A stretch of DNA of 43,356 bases from JANYCG01 sp031365665 (GTDB taxonomy: Bacteria; Pseudomonadota; Gammaproteobacteria; Burkholderiales; Burkholderiaceae_C): positions 1-43,356 of the forward strand of contig JANLYO010000005.1 in the NCBI GenBank assembly GCA_031365665.1, read 5' to 3'. This document shows, piece after piece, positions 7,768 to 15,999 of this stretch (the stretch's first letter is position 1; each line of letters starts with the position of its first letter). The position numbers and the translations under genes are program-made. The notes beneath the pieces are model-generated. The model had not been told where the DNA came from and ran no database searches. It was given only the letters and a program-made list of their open reading frames with translations.

Positions 7768-8547
7768 CTAAATTTGCCGGATGCCATTCACCGGCAAGAC
7801 CACAAACTGGGCACCCATGGCGTGGATCACCAGCCGTTTGTCAAACACCGCTTCCAGCGCCCGGTGCGTGCGTGCGTCCACACACGCGCCCGCATGGGCG
7901 ACCCGGCCCGCGTTGAGAATCAGCATCTGGTCCGCCTGCAGCGCCATGCCCACCTCGTGCAAGACGCTGACCACGGTTTTGCCGCTCTTTGCCAGCGCAC
8001 GCACAGCATCGAGCCAATCCGCCTGATGCGGTGGATCGAGGTTGGCCAGCGGCTCGTCCATCAGCAGCACCTGGGCCTCGGTGGCCAGCGCGCGCGCCAA
8101 CAACACACGCTGGCGCTCGCCGCCCGAGAGTTCGCCCAATGCACGATGGCGCCAGGCCCAAGCCTGTGTGGTTTGCAGCGCACGTTCACAAGCCGCCAAG
8201 TCCACCGCGTTGGGCGAGGCCAGCCAAGCTTGGTGCGGCAAACGCCCGAGCATCACCACATCGATCACCGCCAGGTCGTCGCCACCCGCTTCGTTTTGGC
8301 CCAACCACGAGAGGCGCTGCGCACGGGCCCGCGTGCTGTAGGCATGCAAGGGCTGGCCCAACAGCGTGACATTGCCGCCGCACGGCAACAGGCCCGCCAG
8401 CGCTTTGAGCAAAGTCGATTTGCCCGCGCCGTTGGGGCCGACCACACTGGTCCAACTGCCTGCAGCAAAACCCACATGCACGCCGTGCAAAATCTCAACG
8501 CCGCCCAGCTTGGCCCGTAGCGACTCGGCACCCAATGCGACGGCCAT
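7768..8547 (-). CDS. btuD: Cobalamin ABC importer, ATP-binding protein
   Basis: This is the 259-residue ATPase of the corrinoid importer, acting on the cytoplasmic face with BtuC. Walker A is GPNGAGKST (37-45), the ABC signature LSGGERQ (140-146), Walker B LLMDEP (161-166), and the switch His lies in VVSVLHEVGMAL. The start is ATG 8547, whose A-T-G-A overlaps the btuC stop, so the two are translationally coupled. An in-frame upstream extension to 8703 would run inside btuC and is rejected. The neighbours on the same strand are btuC, btuF and btuB. The related families Fec/Fhu look similar, but the riboswitch upstream and cobQ downstream favour cobalamin. Confidence 0.9.
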   Translation of the reverse strand: MAVALGAESLRAKLGGVEILHGVHVGFAAGSWTSVVGPNGAGKSTLLKALAGLLPCGGNVTLLGQPLHAYSTRARAQRLSWLGQNEAGGDDLAVIDVVMLGRLPHQAWLASPNAVDLAACERALQTTQAWAWRHRALGELSGGERQRVLLARALATEAQVLLMDEPLANLDPPHQADWLDAVRALAKSGKTVVSVLHEVGMALQADQMLILNAGRVAHAGACVDARTHRALEAVFDKRLVIHAMGAQFVVLPVNGIRQI

Positions 8548-9605
8548 CACACACCGCCTCTTATTCCGCCCGCTGAGCCGCCCGTTGAGCCGCCCGTCAA
8601 GCCTCGACGTTTGCCGCGCCGGTGCATCAGCCACAACAAATAACTGCCTCCCAGCACCGCCGTCAGCACGCCCACCGGCAGCTCTTGCGGCGCGATGAGC
8701 CAACGCGCCAAGAGGTCGGCCGCCATCAAGAGGCAGCCGCCCATCAGGCTGGCCAGCAGCAGCAGCAATCCGTGCGTGGTCTTCACCAAAGAGCGCACCA
8801 CATGCGGCGCGGCCAGGCCAATGAAGGCGATCAACCCGGTCTGCGCCACCGCCGTGCCCGTCGCCAACGCCAACACGGCAATCAAGGCGGCACGCAACGG
8901 CACCAGCGGCAAGCCGAGGCTTTGCGCCGTCGATTCGCCAAGCGCCAGGCCGTCAAGCACCCGGCTTAAGGCACAGGCCATGGCCAGGCAGGGCAGCAGC
9001 ACGCCGAGCAGAATCACGCAGGCATTCCAGCCAATAAAACCGGTGCTGCCCAAGTTGAAGGCCTGCATCGCCTGCAAAATCTCGGGTGCGGCCAGCGCCA
9101 CCAGATCTTTCACCGCACCCAACACCACACCCACAATCACACCGGCCAAAAGCAAACGCAGCGTGTGCTGCACCCCTTGGGCCAGCAGGAGCGTGAGCAA
9201 TACACCGCCCACCGCCCCCACAAACCCCGCGCCCGTGAGCCCGATGCGTACCCACCAGCTGGCGTCTGACGCAGCCACGCCCAAGAGCGGCCCGCCTACC
9301 AGCGTCAAGGCCAAGGCCACGCCCAAGGCCGCGCCGCTGGCGCTGCCGAGCAAAAAGGGGTCGGCCAACGGATTGCGAAAAAGCCCTTGCGCCACGGCAC
9401 CTGCCAGACCCAGCAGGGCTCCCGTGGCCCAGGCGCCCAGGGTGCGCGGCAGGCGGATGTCCCACACGATTTGCCAGGCCACGGGGTCGCTCGCGGCTTG
9501 CAGAACGCTATCAAACCCCGCGCTTCCCACGCCCATGCCGACAAGCGCCAAGGCCCCTGACAGCCCCAACAACGCGGCCAAACACGTGAATACGCGTGGG
9601 GTCAC
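8547..9605 (-). CDS. btuC: Cobalamin ABC importer, permease
   Basis: The protein has 352 residues and belongs to the FecCD/BtuC permease family, which usually has ten transmembrane helices; most of the chain is hydrophobic. Family marks include RLPRTLGAWATGALLGLAGA, followed by QGLFRNPLADPFLLG and SGAALGVA, and later GLIAFIGLAAPHVVRSL, which contacts the ATPase. It transports the corrinoid handed over by BtuF across the inner membrane. The start overlaps the btuF stop by a few bases and the stop overlaps the btuD start. The C-terminus has a short low-complexity tail (GGSTGGSAGGIRGG) encoded by a small internal repeat. Confidence 0.92.
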   Translation of the reverse strand: MTPRVFTCLAALLGLSGALALVGMGVGSAGFDSVLQAASDPVAWQIVWDIRLPRTLGAWATGALLGLAGAVAQGLFRNPLADPFLLGSASGAALGVALALTLVGGPLLGVAASDASWWVRIGLTGAGFVGAVGGVLLTLLLAQGVQHTLRLLLAGVIVGVVLGAVKDLVALAAPEILQAMQAFNLGSTGFIGWNACVILLGVLLPCLAMACALSRVLDGLALGESTAQSLGLPLVPLRAALIAVLALATGTAVAQTGLIAFIGLAAPHVVRSLVKTTHGLLLLLASLMGGCLLMAADLLARWLIAPQELPVGVLTAVLGGSYLLWLMHRRGKRRGLTGGSTGGSAGGIRGGV

Positions 9606-10585
9606 GGCGATCTTTCCTGGGCTTTCGGCTCGCCCTTGTCACGCAGACATTGGGCCATCAGCGCCGTAGCCTCGGCCATGCGCGGGCCAGGGCGCACCAA
9701 CACGTCGGCCTGCAAAGAGGTGAAGCGGCAAATGCGGTTTTCCTTGACGGCACGGATCTGCTGCCAGCCTGGCCGCCCGGCCATGTCAAGCGCGTTGAGT
9801 TCGCTCGCCATGATCACGTCGGGGTTGGCCCGCACCACGAACTCGGGGTTCAGTTTAGGAAACACGCCCATCGACGCGGGCACTATGTTTTTCACGCCCA
9901 GGCGTTGCAGTGTCTCGCCGATGAACGACATCTCGCCAGCGCCGTGCAGCGCGTTGCTGACGGGGAAAAACACTTTGAGCTCCCTGGCGGAGGGTGGCAG
10001 GGTTTGCGCTGCGGCCAACATGCCAGCGTCGATCTCCTGCCACAGCCGAACGGCGCCGGGCGCTTGAAGCAGTGTGCCCATTTTTTCGATCACACCGTGC
10101 ATCTGGGCGTGTGTTTTGGGTTCGAGGGCCAGCACTTTGAGCCCCAGCGACTCCAGCCGGGCAGCGGCGCGGGAGGACGTCGCCAGCAACACCACATCAG
10201 GCTTGCGGGCGACCACGGCTTCAATGCTCGGGTCTAGCCCGCCGCCCATTTGCGGCAGTTTTTTGAGCTGCACCGGATAGTTGGAATAACGGTCCACACC
10301 CACGAGTTTTGAGCACTGCCCCAATGCGCAGACAGTTTCAGACAATGAAGGCAAGAGGCTGACGATGCGCTGCGGCGCCTGGCTGAATGAGACCGTGACG
10401 CCCCGGTCGTCCACAACGTCAAGCGCATGCGCAGCACCCACGCCCGTCAGCGCGGCCAAGCTCAGGCCGCAAGCTAAGACACAAGGCAAGGCGTGCGCCA
10501 TACCCCGCGCGGCACGCCTGGCCCCACGCTGGGTCGCTTGCAGCCAGTGGCCCAAAAGGCTTGATGCCGGGAGAGCCTTATCCAT
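9602..10585 (-). CDS. btuF: Periplasmic cobalamin-binding protein
   Basis: This is the substrate-binding protein of the B12 importer. From ATG 10585 it has 327 residues. A hydrophobic signal segment (MAHALPCVLACGLSLAALTG, then AAHA as likely cleavage) begins about twelve residues in, so ATG 10549 is an equally plausible start with a cleaner signal peptide. The mature part begins LDVVDDRGVTVSF, then the class III binding-protein fold with APQRIVSLLPSLSETVCALG, then LVGVDRYSNYP and MGGGLDPSIEAVVARKPDVVL. A single long linker helix is expected. It overlaps both neighbours and follows a second BtuF-like protein that has no signal peptide. Confidence 0.88.
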   Translation of the reverse strand: MDKALPASSLLGHWLQATQRGARRAARGMAHALPCVLACGLSLAALTGVGAAHALDVVDDRGVTVSFSQAPQRIVSLLPSLSETVCALGQCSKLVGVDRYSNYPVQLKKLPQMGGGLDPSIEAVVARKPDVVLLATSSRAAARLESLGLKVLALEPKTHAQMHGVIEKMGTLLQAPGAVRLWQEIDAGMLAAAQTLPPSARELKVFFPVSNALHGAGEMSFIGETLQRLGVKNIVPASMGVFPKLNPEFVVRANPDVIMASELNALDMAGRPGWQQIRAVKENRICRFTSLQADVLVRPGPRMAEATALMAQCLRDKGEPKAQERSP

Positions 10586-11423
10586 GCAACCCCGCCCAAT
10601 CCCGCACAATTTTGTGCAACTGCGCCACGCCATCCGTCAACGCGGCAGGGCCGGGCTGCAAAATGTCGGCGGATTTGATTTCGAACAACTGCCCATTTTT
10701 GACGGCGTTGACGTTTTCCCATCCCGCGCGCGCGGCCACTTTCTCGGGCCGGAATTTTTTGCCGCACCAACTGCCGATGATGATGTCCGGGTTGCGCCGC
10801 ACGATCTCAGTCCCATCCGCAATGATGCGGTTCTTGCCCAGCGACTCCATGGCGAGTTCGGGAAAACAGTCGTCTCCTCCCGCAATGCCCATCAGTTCCG
10901 ACACCCATCGGATGGCGCTGATGTGGGGCTCGTCCCACTCTTCAAAATACACCTTGGGGCGGCGTGGCAGCTGGGCTGCCGCCGCCGCAATGCCATCCAG
11001 GCTGGCGCACATCGCGTCGATCAACTGCTGCCCTCTTGCGGCCTGCCCGACCATGGCAGCCACCTGCATCATCATCGACAAAATCTCGCGCACGCTGCGC
11101 TGGTTGAACACCGTCACCTGCACGCCCTGGCGAATCAAGAGCGCAGCAATATCGGCCTGCAGGTCAGAAAACCCGAAGACGCAGTCGGGCTGAAGCGCCA
11201 GGATTTTGTCGATCCTGGCGCTCAGGAAGGCGCTGACTTTGGGTTTCTCTGCCCGGGCGCGTTTGGGCCGCACGGTGTAGCCCGAGATGCCGACAATCCG
11301 CGCCTCCTGTCCCAAGAGGTACAGCCACTCGGTGGTCTCTTCGGTCAGGCAGACGATGCGCTCGGGGCCGAGCCAACCAGCTTCCGATCTGGCTTGTGAT
11401 CCAAAAAGCCCAGGCGCAGGCAT
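10578..11423 (-). CDS. BtuF-like cobalamin-binding protein without signal peptide
   Basis: The protein has 281 residues from ATG 11423; a GTG lies immediately before it. It has the BtuF/class III binding-protein fold: RIVCLTEETTEWLYLLGQ, then VGISGYTVRP, then KVSAFLSARIDKILALQPD and NPDIIIGSWCGKK. No signal peptide or lipobox is visible (it starts MPAPGLFGSQARSEAGW), so it is predicted to be cytosolic. It lies nine bases after btuB and overlaps the exported btuF, so it belongs to the same operon. A possible role is intracellular corrinoid binding or delivery to CobQ, but that is inference. A missed signal peptide from a wrong start is unlikely, because btuB ends directly upstream. Confidence 0.8.
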   Translation of the reverse strand: MPAPGLFGSQARSEAGWLGPERIVCLTEETTEWLYLLGQEARIVGISGYTVRPKRARAEKPKVSAFLSARIDKILALQPDCVFGFSDLQADIAALLIRQGVQVTVFNQRSVREILSMMMQVAAMVGQAARGQQLIDAMCASLDGIAAAAAQLPRRPKVYFEEWDEPHISAIRWVSELMGIAGGDDCFPELAMESLGKNRIIADGTEIVRRNPDIIIGSWCGKKFRPEKVAARAGWENVNAVKNGQLFEIKSADILQPGPAALTDGVAQLHKIVRDWAGLHG

Positions 11424-11432
11424 CACGGCTGT

Positions 11433-13253
11433 TTACTTGGGTGAATAACGAAGAGTGACATAAACGCTGGCACCAGACTGGTTATACCCCAGTGCTGTTT
11501 CGTAGGTCGCGTCTGTGATGTTGTTCAAACGGGCCTGCAAAGTCCAGTCTTTGTTGACCTGATAGTCAGCGTACAAGTCCAGGGTGGCGAATGCACCCAG
11601 GCGAACCGTGTTGGCCACATCATCAAAGCGCTCTGACTGGGACAGCACCGTAGCGCCAAACTTCCAGACGCCAGTGGCGTAGTCCAAGCCCAGCGTGAGT
11701 TGCTGGTCCGCCCGGCGGTTCAGCTTGCGGCCATTCAATTCATTGCGGGCGTCGAGCTGGTCGAGCGTGGCGCGCACCGCCACAGGGCCGGCTTGGCCTG
11801 TGTATGCGAGCGTCACCCCTTCCATGCGCGCGTAGGGAATGTTGACGACCACCGGCAGGTTGGTGATGAAACCTTTGATCCGGTTGTTGTAATACGTCAG
11901 GCTCACTTCATGGGCGCCCGCGTTGAACGCCACAGTTGCTTCAGAATTGATTCCCTGCTCGGGCTGCGTGCTTGCGTTGCCAAACACCGGAAAATAAAGC
12001 TGGTTGAACGTCGGCGCCTTGAACGATGTGCCGTGTGATGCGTGGGCGCGCCAATTTGGTGTGAAGCGGAACCCGTAACCCAAAAGGCCCGTGGTGGCGT
12101 CGCCAAATTGCGAATTGCTGTCACGGCGAAGGTTCGCCTGCCAACTGTGCGGGCCGCTGGCGCCATGCAGGCCCAGCATCAGGGAATCAATGGTACGGCT
12201 GCCTACGGTGTAGGCCGTGGAACTGTCCACCTTTTCAGCCACTTGCTCGTAACCGAAGACCAGTTTTCCAACTGACGTGGCGACTTCGTTCAGCCAGGTG
12301 AGTTGGTCCCGTTCGGTATTGAAGCGTGTTTCCCCCGCTGCGGCAACGTCGATTGACGTGTCTTGTGAACGGCCGAACGCCAGCCGGGATTTGAGGTTTT
12401 GCAGCACTTGCCCTTCCACGCCCAGTCCGAGCACACGGCTGCCCAGGCGCGCGCGGGCATCGAAGGCACCGGCACCGTTGTCGTAATTGCTCACGCCTTC
12501 GACACCCAACACGTTCGCATCGAGTTTCCAGCCGGGCAGGAACTTCCAGCCCAGCGAGGCGTTGACACTGTTTTGTGAAAACGCGTCCGTGTCAGCATTG
12601 AAACTGCCGAAGGGCACCTTGGGGTTGGTTGCTGAAATGCCTTTTTCCCGCAAGCTCTGCACCCCCAAGGCATAGGAGACATTGCCCTCGCTGCCGCGCA
12701 CACCCGCCGCAATTTCACCGCGTTCCTGCGAACCGACCGTAACGCTGCCAAAGGGTTGGAACCCCGCAATGCCTTTGCGTGTGAAGACCTGGATCACGCC
12801 GCCCACCGCATCGCTGCCATACAAGGCGGAGGCCGGGCCTTTGAGCACCTCAATGCGTTCGATCATTTCCAGCGGCAGGGTGTCAAAAATGGCCTGACCG
12901 GAAGTCGCAGAGCCGTATCGCACGCCGTCCACCAGCAGCAGCACATGCCGAGGCTCGGTGCCGCGCACGAATACGCCAGAGAGTTTGCCCAGAGCGCCAT
13001 TGGCCGTCAGTTGCACGCCGCCTGCACGCGCCAGCAGTTCAACCAGCGTGCGGCCGGTGCTGCGTTCGATTTCGTCACGCGTGATGACGGTGACGTCGCT
13101 GATCAGCGCGTCGGCTCGGGACTCAGAGCGCGTGGCCGTCACCACCGTTTCTTTGAGCTGGTTTTGCGCGAACGCCGGCAATGACGTGATGGCGACAGCG
13201 GCAACAGCCAAAGGCAGCGCAGCCAGTCTTGCGTGGAAGTAAGAGGTTTTCAT
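11433..13253 (-). CDS. btuB: TonB-dependent cobalamin receptor
   Basis: The outer-membrane receptor has 606 residues. The signal peptide is MKTSYFHARLAALPLAVAAV and onwards, with cleavage near AFA-Q (29/30). A TonB box like ETVVTATR follows (about 35-42). The plug domain reads SDVTVITRDEIERSTGRTL, then GTEPRHVLLLVDGVRYG and GPASALYGSDAVGGVIQV. The remainder is a 22-strand barrel ending YVTLRYSPK. The frame continues upstream to 13610, but that stretch is the riboswitch, so ATG 13253 is chosen. Specificity for B12 is supported by the cobalamin riboswitch directly upstream and by the btuFCD and cobQ genes downstream. It should be repressed when adenosylcobalamin is plentiful. Confidence 0.93.
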   Translation of the reverse strand: MKTSYFHARLAALPLAVAAVAITSLPAFAQNQLKETVVTATRSESRADALISDVTVITRDEIERSTGRTLVELLARAGGVQLTANGALGKLSGVFVRGTEPRHVLLLVDGVRYGSATSGQAIFDTLPLEMIERIEVLKGPASALYGSDAVGGVIQVFTRKGIAGFQPFGSVTVGSQERGEIAAGVRGSEGNVSYALGVQSLREKGISATNPKVPFGSFNADTDAFSQNSVNASLGWKFLPGWKLDANVLGVEGVSNYDNGAGAFDARARLGSRVLGLGVEGQVLQNLKSRLAFGRSQDTSIDVAAAGETRFNTERDQLTWLNEVATSVGKLVFGYEQVAEKVDSSTAYTVGSRTIDSLMLGLHGASGPHSWQANLRRDSNSQFGDATTGLLGYGFRFTPNWRAHASHGTSFKAPTFNQLYFPVFGNASTQPEQGINSEATVAFNAGAHEVSLTYYNNRIKGFITNLPVVVNIPYARMEGVTLAYTGQAGPVAVRATLDQLDARNELNGRKLNRRADQQLTLGLDYATGVWKFGATVLSQSERFDDVANTVRLGAFATLDLYADYQVNKDWTLQARLNNITDATYETALGYNQSGASVYVTLRYSPK

Positions 13254-13344
13254 AATGATGGAATCCGACAAAGAGCCCTTGCCGTCGTCCCCGACAGCAC
13301 ATGGGCGAACTGAAGGCGGTTTTTGAAGACGCGCCTCCACCGTG

Positions 13345-13580
13345 TTGGCCGGTATCCGGGCTGGCGGAGCGGCTCCCATCGCCTTCCCGGGCGCGTGTTC
13401 AGAACGCCCAGTGGCTGATTGATGAAAGCTGGAAGAGCGCCGCATCTGGAGAGATAAAGCGCCCATCCGTCCGTTTGACCGTTGCGGGGGCAGCGCAGGC
13501 TGGCGATCTCGCGGCTGGGGGCCGATCGCTCCTGCTTCCCGTTGAACTGCGGCATGTGAACCACACCGCGAGCACCAACT
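13345..13580 (-). promoter_or_regulatory. Cobalamin riboswitch
   Basis: Read on the minus strand, the btuB leader carries the conserved blocks of the B12 riboswitch in order. They are AACGGGAA near 13537-13544, GCTGCCCCCGCAAC (13481-13494), the B12 box GCCACTGG (13408-13415), GGGAAGGC (13381-13388) and GCCCGGATACCGGCC (13347-13361). The outer P1 limits are approximate. The 91 bases between it and the btuB start should hold the expression platform. It is expected to shut off btuB and the whole downstream operon when adenosylcobalamin binds. Confidence 0.92.
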
Positions 13581-13629
13581 CCATGATTTTAAGTGGTTTT
13601 TTTGCGGCAAACCCTACAATGTCGGGTCT

Positions 13630-13884
13630 ATGGCGAATCAGGTCCAAATCGAACAAATCAGCGAGCGCGTGGAGCGTTTGCTGGTTCGTTATGAAGAGTT
13701 GCAGCGCACCAATGCCCTGCTGGCGGCGCAGGTGGAGAGCCTGACGCAAGAGCGCGATTCTTTCAAATCGCGCCTGGGTGCCGCCCGGGCACGCGTCGAT
13801 ACCCTGCTGGAACGCCTGCCGCAACCTGGGCCGCAAATGCAAGGGCACGGACTCGGCGATAGTGCCCACAAGGCTGCCGCATGA
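13630..13884 (+). CDS. ZapB-like coiled-coil cell-division protein
   Basis: This is an 84-residue protein made mostly of one coiled coil (about 3-65: IEQISERVERLLVRYEELQR, then LLAAQVESLTQERDSFKSRL), with a flexible C-terminus. It resembles the small ZapB-like family (TIGR02449) encoded directly before zapA in beta- and gammaproteobacteria. Its stop codon overlaps the zapA start by four bases, so the two are coupled. The likely role is at the Z-ring together with ZapA. TACAAT ends ten bases before the ATG and there is no convincing Shine-Dalgarno. The btuB promoter must lie in the same short gap on the other strand. Confidence 0.8.
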   Translation: MANQVQIEQISERVERLLVRYEELQRTNALLAAQVESLTQERDSFKSRLGAARARVDTLLERLPQPGPQMQGHGLGDSAHKAAA

Positions 13885-14237
13885 AGCAGCTTGAAGTGCA
13901 GATCATGGGCCAAAGTTACCTGCTGGGCGCCCCCGAAGGCGGCGAGTCGCAACTGCTCGAAGCGGTGGAGCGGGTGGACACCGCGATGTGCAAAATCCGC
14001 GACGCAGGCAAGGTGCGCGCCCGTGAGCGAATCGCTGTGCTGGCAGCGCTGAACTTGGCCTTTGAATTGTCAGACCACCCCAATGCCAGCGCCTCTACCA
14101 GTGCTCCATTGGCCAAGGCCGTGGCCGCAGTGCCCAACAGCAGCGATGCCGCGGTGCCTTCGGCTGCAGACCCCTTGATGCGCTCTTTGCTGGAGCGGCT
14201 CGACAGCGCGCTGGGCGACGACGGGCGATTGATTTGA
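13881..14237 (+). CDS. zapA: Cell division protein ZapA
   Basis: The protein has 118 residues. The ZapA fold is visible in MKQLEVQIMGQSYLLGAPEG (1-20), then LLEAVERVDTAMCKIRDAG and KVRARERIAVLAALNLAFEL (about 51-70). The typical C-terminal helix is followed by a less ordered, Ala/Ser-rich stretch before a final SLLERLDSAL. ZapA cross-links FtsZ protofilaments at midcell. The ATG overlaps the stop of the ZapB-like gene. The 6S RNA gene follows about 40 bp later, a linkage that is widespread in proteobacteria and supports both calls. Confidence 0.92.
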   Translation: MKQLEVQIMGQSYLLGAPEGGESQLLEAVERVDTAMCKIRDAGKVRARERIAVLAALNLAFELSDHPNASASTSAPLAKAVAAVPNSSDAAVPSAADPLMRSLLERLDSALGDDGRLI

Positions 14238-14266
14238 TCTGTCGCGTCTCCGCCGCCGATTCGTCC

Positions 14267-14272
14267 TAGAAT
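14267..14272 (+). promoter_or_regulatory. -10 element of the 6S RNA promoter
   Basis: TAGAAT lies six bases before the predicted first base of the 6S RNA, a normal -10 to +1 distance. A good -35 at 16-18 bp upstream is not apparent. Confidence 0.55.
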
Positions 14273-14277
14273 TGGCT

Positions 14278-14452
14278 GGTCTGCGGTGCCGCTGGGCTTT
14301 ATATTTCTGCAACCAATGATCGAAAGATCCCGGGCTTGGAACATCACTCTTCAGGCGTGAACGTCTCGCGTCAGACGGTCCCAACGTTCAGTTGACCTCG
14401 CCCACCTGAACCGTGGTTCAGGATGCCGGTCTGGTGGCGTGCCGCAGACACC
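14278..14452 (+). ncRNA. ssrS: 6S RNA
   Basis: A stretch of about 175 bases downstream of zapA folds into a long rod. The terminal stem pairs GTCTGCGG at the 5' end with CCGCAGAC near 14442-14449. The 3' arm has the family-like hairpin CCTGAACCGTGGTTCAGG. 6S RNA mimics an open promoter, binds sigma-70 RNA polymerase and is a template for short product RNAs. Length, position after zapA and the closing stem agree with the family. The usual downstream partner, 5-formyltetrahydrofolate cyclo-ligase, is absent; a GST gene follows. The 3' end is followed by TTTT. Confidence 0.85.
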
Positions 14453-14595
14453 TTTTGCGAGCGGATCTCAAAACAAGGCGTTAGCCGCGTTCAATGGCTT
14501 GTCGTACAGGAAGTACTGTGGGCGTCATTGCGCCTTGCTCTGGCCTCGTTGTGAAATCCGAACTTCCAGAACCGTCGCAAACAGACAGGCGCCCG

Positions 14596-15327
14596 ATGAT
14601 TGATCTTTTTTACTGGCCGACACCCAACGGCTGGAAACTCTCCATCATGCTCGAAGAGTGCGGCCTGCCGTACACGCTCAAGCCGGTGAACATCGGCAAG
14701 GGCGAGCAGTTCACGCCAGCGTTTTTGGCCATCAGCCCGAACAACCGCATGCCGGCCATCGTGGACAACGCGCCGGCAGATGGTGGCATGCCCGTCAGTG
14801 TGTTCGAGAGTGGCGCCTGCCTGTTGTATCTGGCCGAGAAAACCGGCAAGTTTCTGCCCACCGATCTGCGCGGGCGCGCCAGGGCCACCGAGTGGCTGAT
14901 GTGGCAGATGGGCGGTCTGGGGCCGATGGCCGGGCAGAACGGGCACTTCCAGCTCTACGCGCCCGAGAAAATCCCCTACGCCATCGAGCGCTACAGCAAA
15001 GAGGCCGACCGCCTGTATGGCGTGCTGGACGCCCAGCTTGGGCGCACCGGCGCCTTTGTGGCGGGCGCGGACTATTCGATTGCCGACATGGCGGTCTTCC
15101 CGTGGATCCGCACCTGGAAAGCGCAGAAGATGGACCTGCCGAAATTCCCGCACATCACGCGCTGGTACGACGCGATGTTCCAGCGCCCCGCCGTCAAGCG
15201 CGGCCTGGACGTGGGCAAAGACCTGCGCGCGCCCGCGATGACCGACGAAGCGCGCAAGGTGCTGTTCGGGCAGACGTCGGACAGCGTGGCAACTGGCGCG
15301 CATGCCCATCCCTCCCGTTCACCCTGA
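14596..15327 (+). CDS. Glutathione S-transferase (YghU/nu-class-like)
   Basis: The protein has 243 residues from ATG 14596. The N-terminal thioredoxin-like domain has FYWPTPNGWKLSIMLEE with the TPN motif used by nu-class enzymes to bind glutathione, then NNRMPAIVD and VFESGACLLYLAEKTG. The helical C-terminal domain has LMWQMGGLGPMAGQ and GADYSIADMAVFPWI. These features match YghU/YfcG-type GSTs, several of which act as disulfide-bond reductases. The substrate here is unknown. The frame is open upstream to 14494, but that part overlaps the region just after 6S RNA and lacks family similarity. The gene after it begins within or just after its 3' end, suggesting a two-gene glutathione operon. 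Confidence 0.9.
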   Translation: MIDLFYWPTPNGWKLSIMLEECGLPYTLKPVNIGKGEQFTPAFLAISPNNRMPAIVDNAPADGGMPVSVFESGACLLYLAEKTGKFLPTDLRGRARATEWLMWQMGGLGPMAGQNGHFQLYAPEKIPYAIERYSKEADRLYGVLDAQLGRTGAFVAGADYSIADMAVFPWIRTWKAQKMDLPKFPHITRWYDAMFQRPAVKRGLDVGKDLRAPAMTDEARKVLFGQTSDSVATGAHAHPSRSP

Positions 15328-15346
15328 GCCATCCGGAGCCATCAAC

Positions 15347-15973
15347 GTGATTGAATTTTTCTTCGACATCAGCAGCCCGTGGACCTACCTGGCCTTCCAC
15401 AACATCCAGCCGCTGGCCAAAGCGCTGAACGCGCCTGTCCAGTGGCGGCCCATTCTGGTCGGTGGCATTTTCAACAGCGTCAACCCCAGCGTATACGCCA
15501 TGCGCGAGAACCCGGTGCCCGCCAAATGGGCCTACATGAAGAAGGATTTGCAGGACTGGGCGCGCGAAGCGGGCTTGAAAATCGTGATGCCGCCCAAGGT
15601 TTTCCCGGTCAACAGCGTGAAAGCCATGCGCGCCTGCATCTGGCTGGATCAGCAGACGCCTGCTGGCCAGCCCCCTTCGTCATCTCTCATGTTGCCCTTT
15701 GCCCGCGCCGCGTTTGAAGCTTACTGGGCGCGTGAAGAAGACATCTCGCAAGACGACGTGTTGGCAGACTTGTGCGAGCGGTGCGGCATCGAGGTCAAAG
15801 CCTTCTTCGCCGCCATTGGCGAGCAGGCCATCAAGGACCAGCTCAAGGCCAACACCGAAGAAGTCATCCGCCGGGGCGGCTTTGGATCACCCACGATGTT
15901 TATTGGGGATGACATGTTTTTTGGGAATGACCGCTTGCCGCTGCTGCGTTCGGCACTTCAACATCAGGATTGA
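15347..15973 (+). CDS. 2-hydroxychromene-2-carboxylate isomerase-like (DsbA/GST-kappa) protein
   Basis: The GTG at 15347, with GGAG eight bases upstream, gives 208 residues beginning VIEFFFDISSPWTYLAF. An in-frame ATG at 15302 inside the GST gene is the alternative. The Ser of SSPW is at the place where NahD-type isomerases and kappa GSTs activate glutathione, and the DsbA CxxC is absent. Other family marks are NVKP-like PVNSVKAMRACIWL, and GGFGSPTMFIGDDMFFGNDRLPLL near the C-terminus. NahD-type enzymes isomerise a chromene intermediate of naphthalene breakdown. No naphthalene genes are nearby, so the real substrate is uncertain. Its pairing with a GST fits a glutathione-dependent role. Confidence 0.85.
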   Translation: MIEFFFDISSPWTYLAFHNIQPLAKALNAPVQWRPILVGGIFNSVNPSVYAMRENPVPAKWAYMKKDLQDWAREAGLKIVMPPKVFPVNSVKAMRACIWLDQQTPAGQPPSSSLMLPFARAAFEAYWAREEDISQDDVLADLCERCGIEVKAFFAAIGEQAIKDQLKANTEEVIRRGGFGSPTMFIGDDMFFGNDRLPLLRSALQHQD

Positions 15974-15999
15974 CTACGCTTTTTTACCTTGAAATTGCA

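Noticed and set aside
13254..13610. N-terminal extension of the btuB frame by 119 codons
   Set aside because: The stretch is the cobalamin riboswitch; the natural signal peptide begins at 13253.
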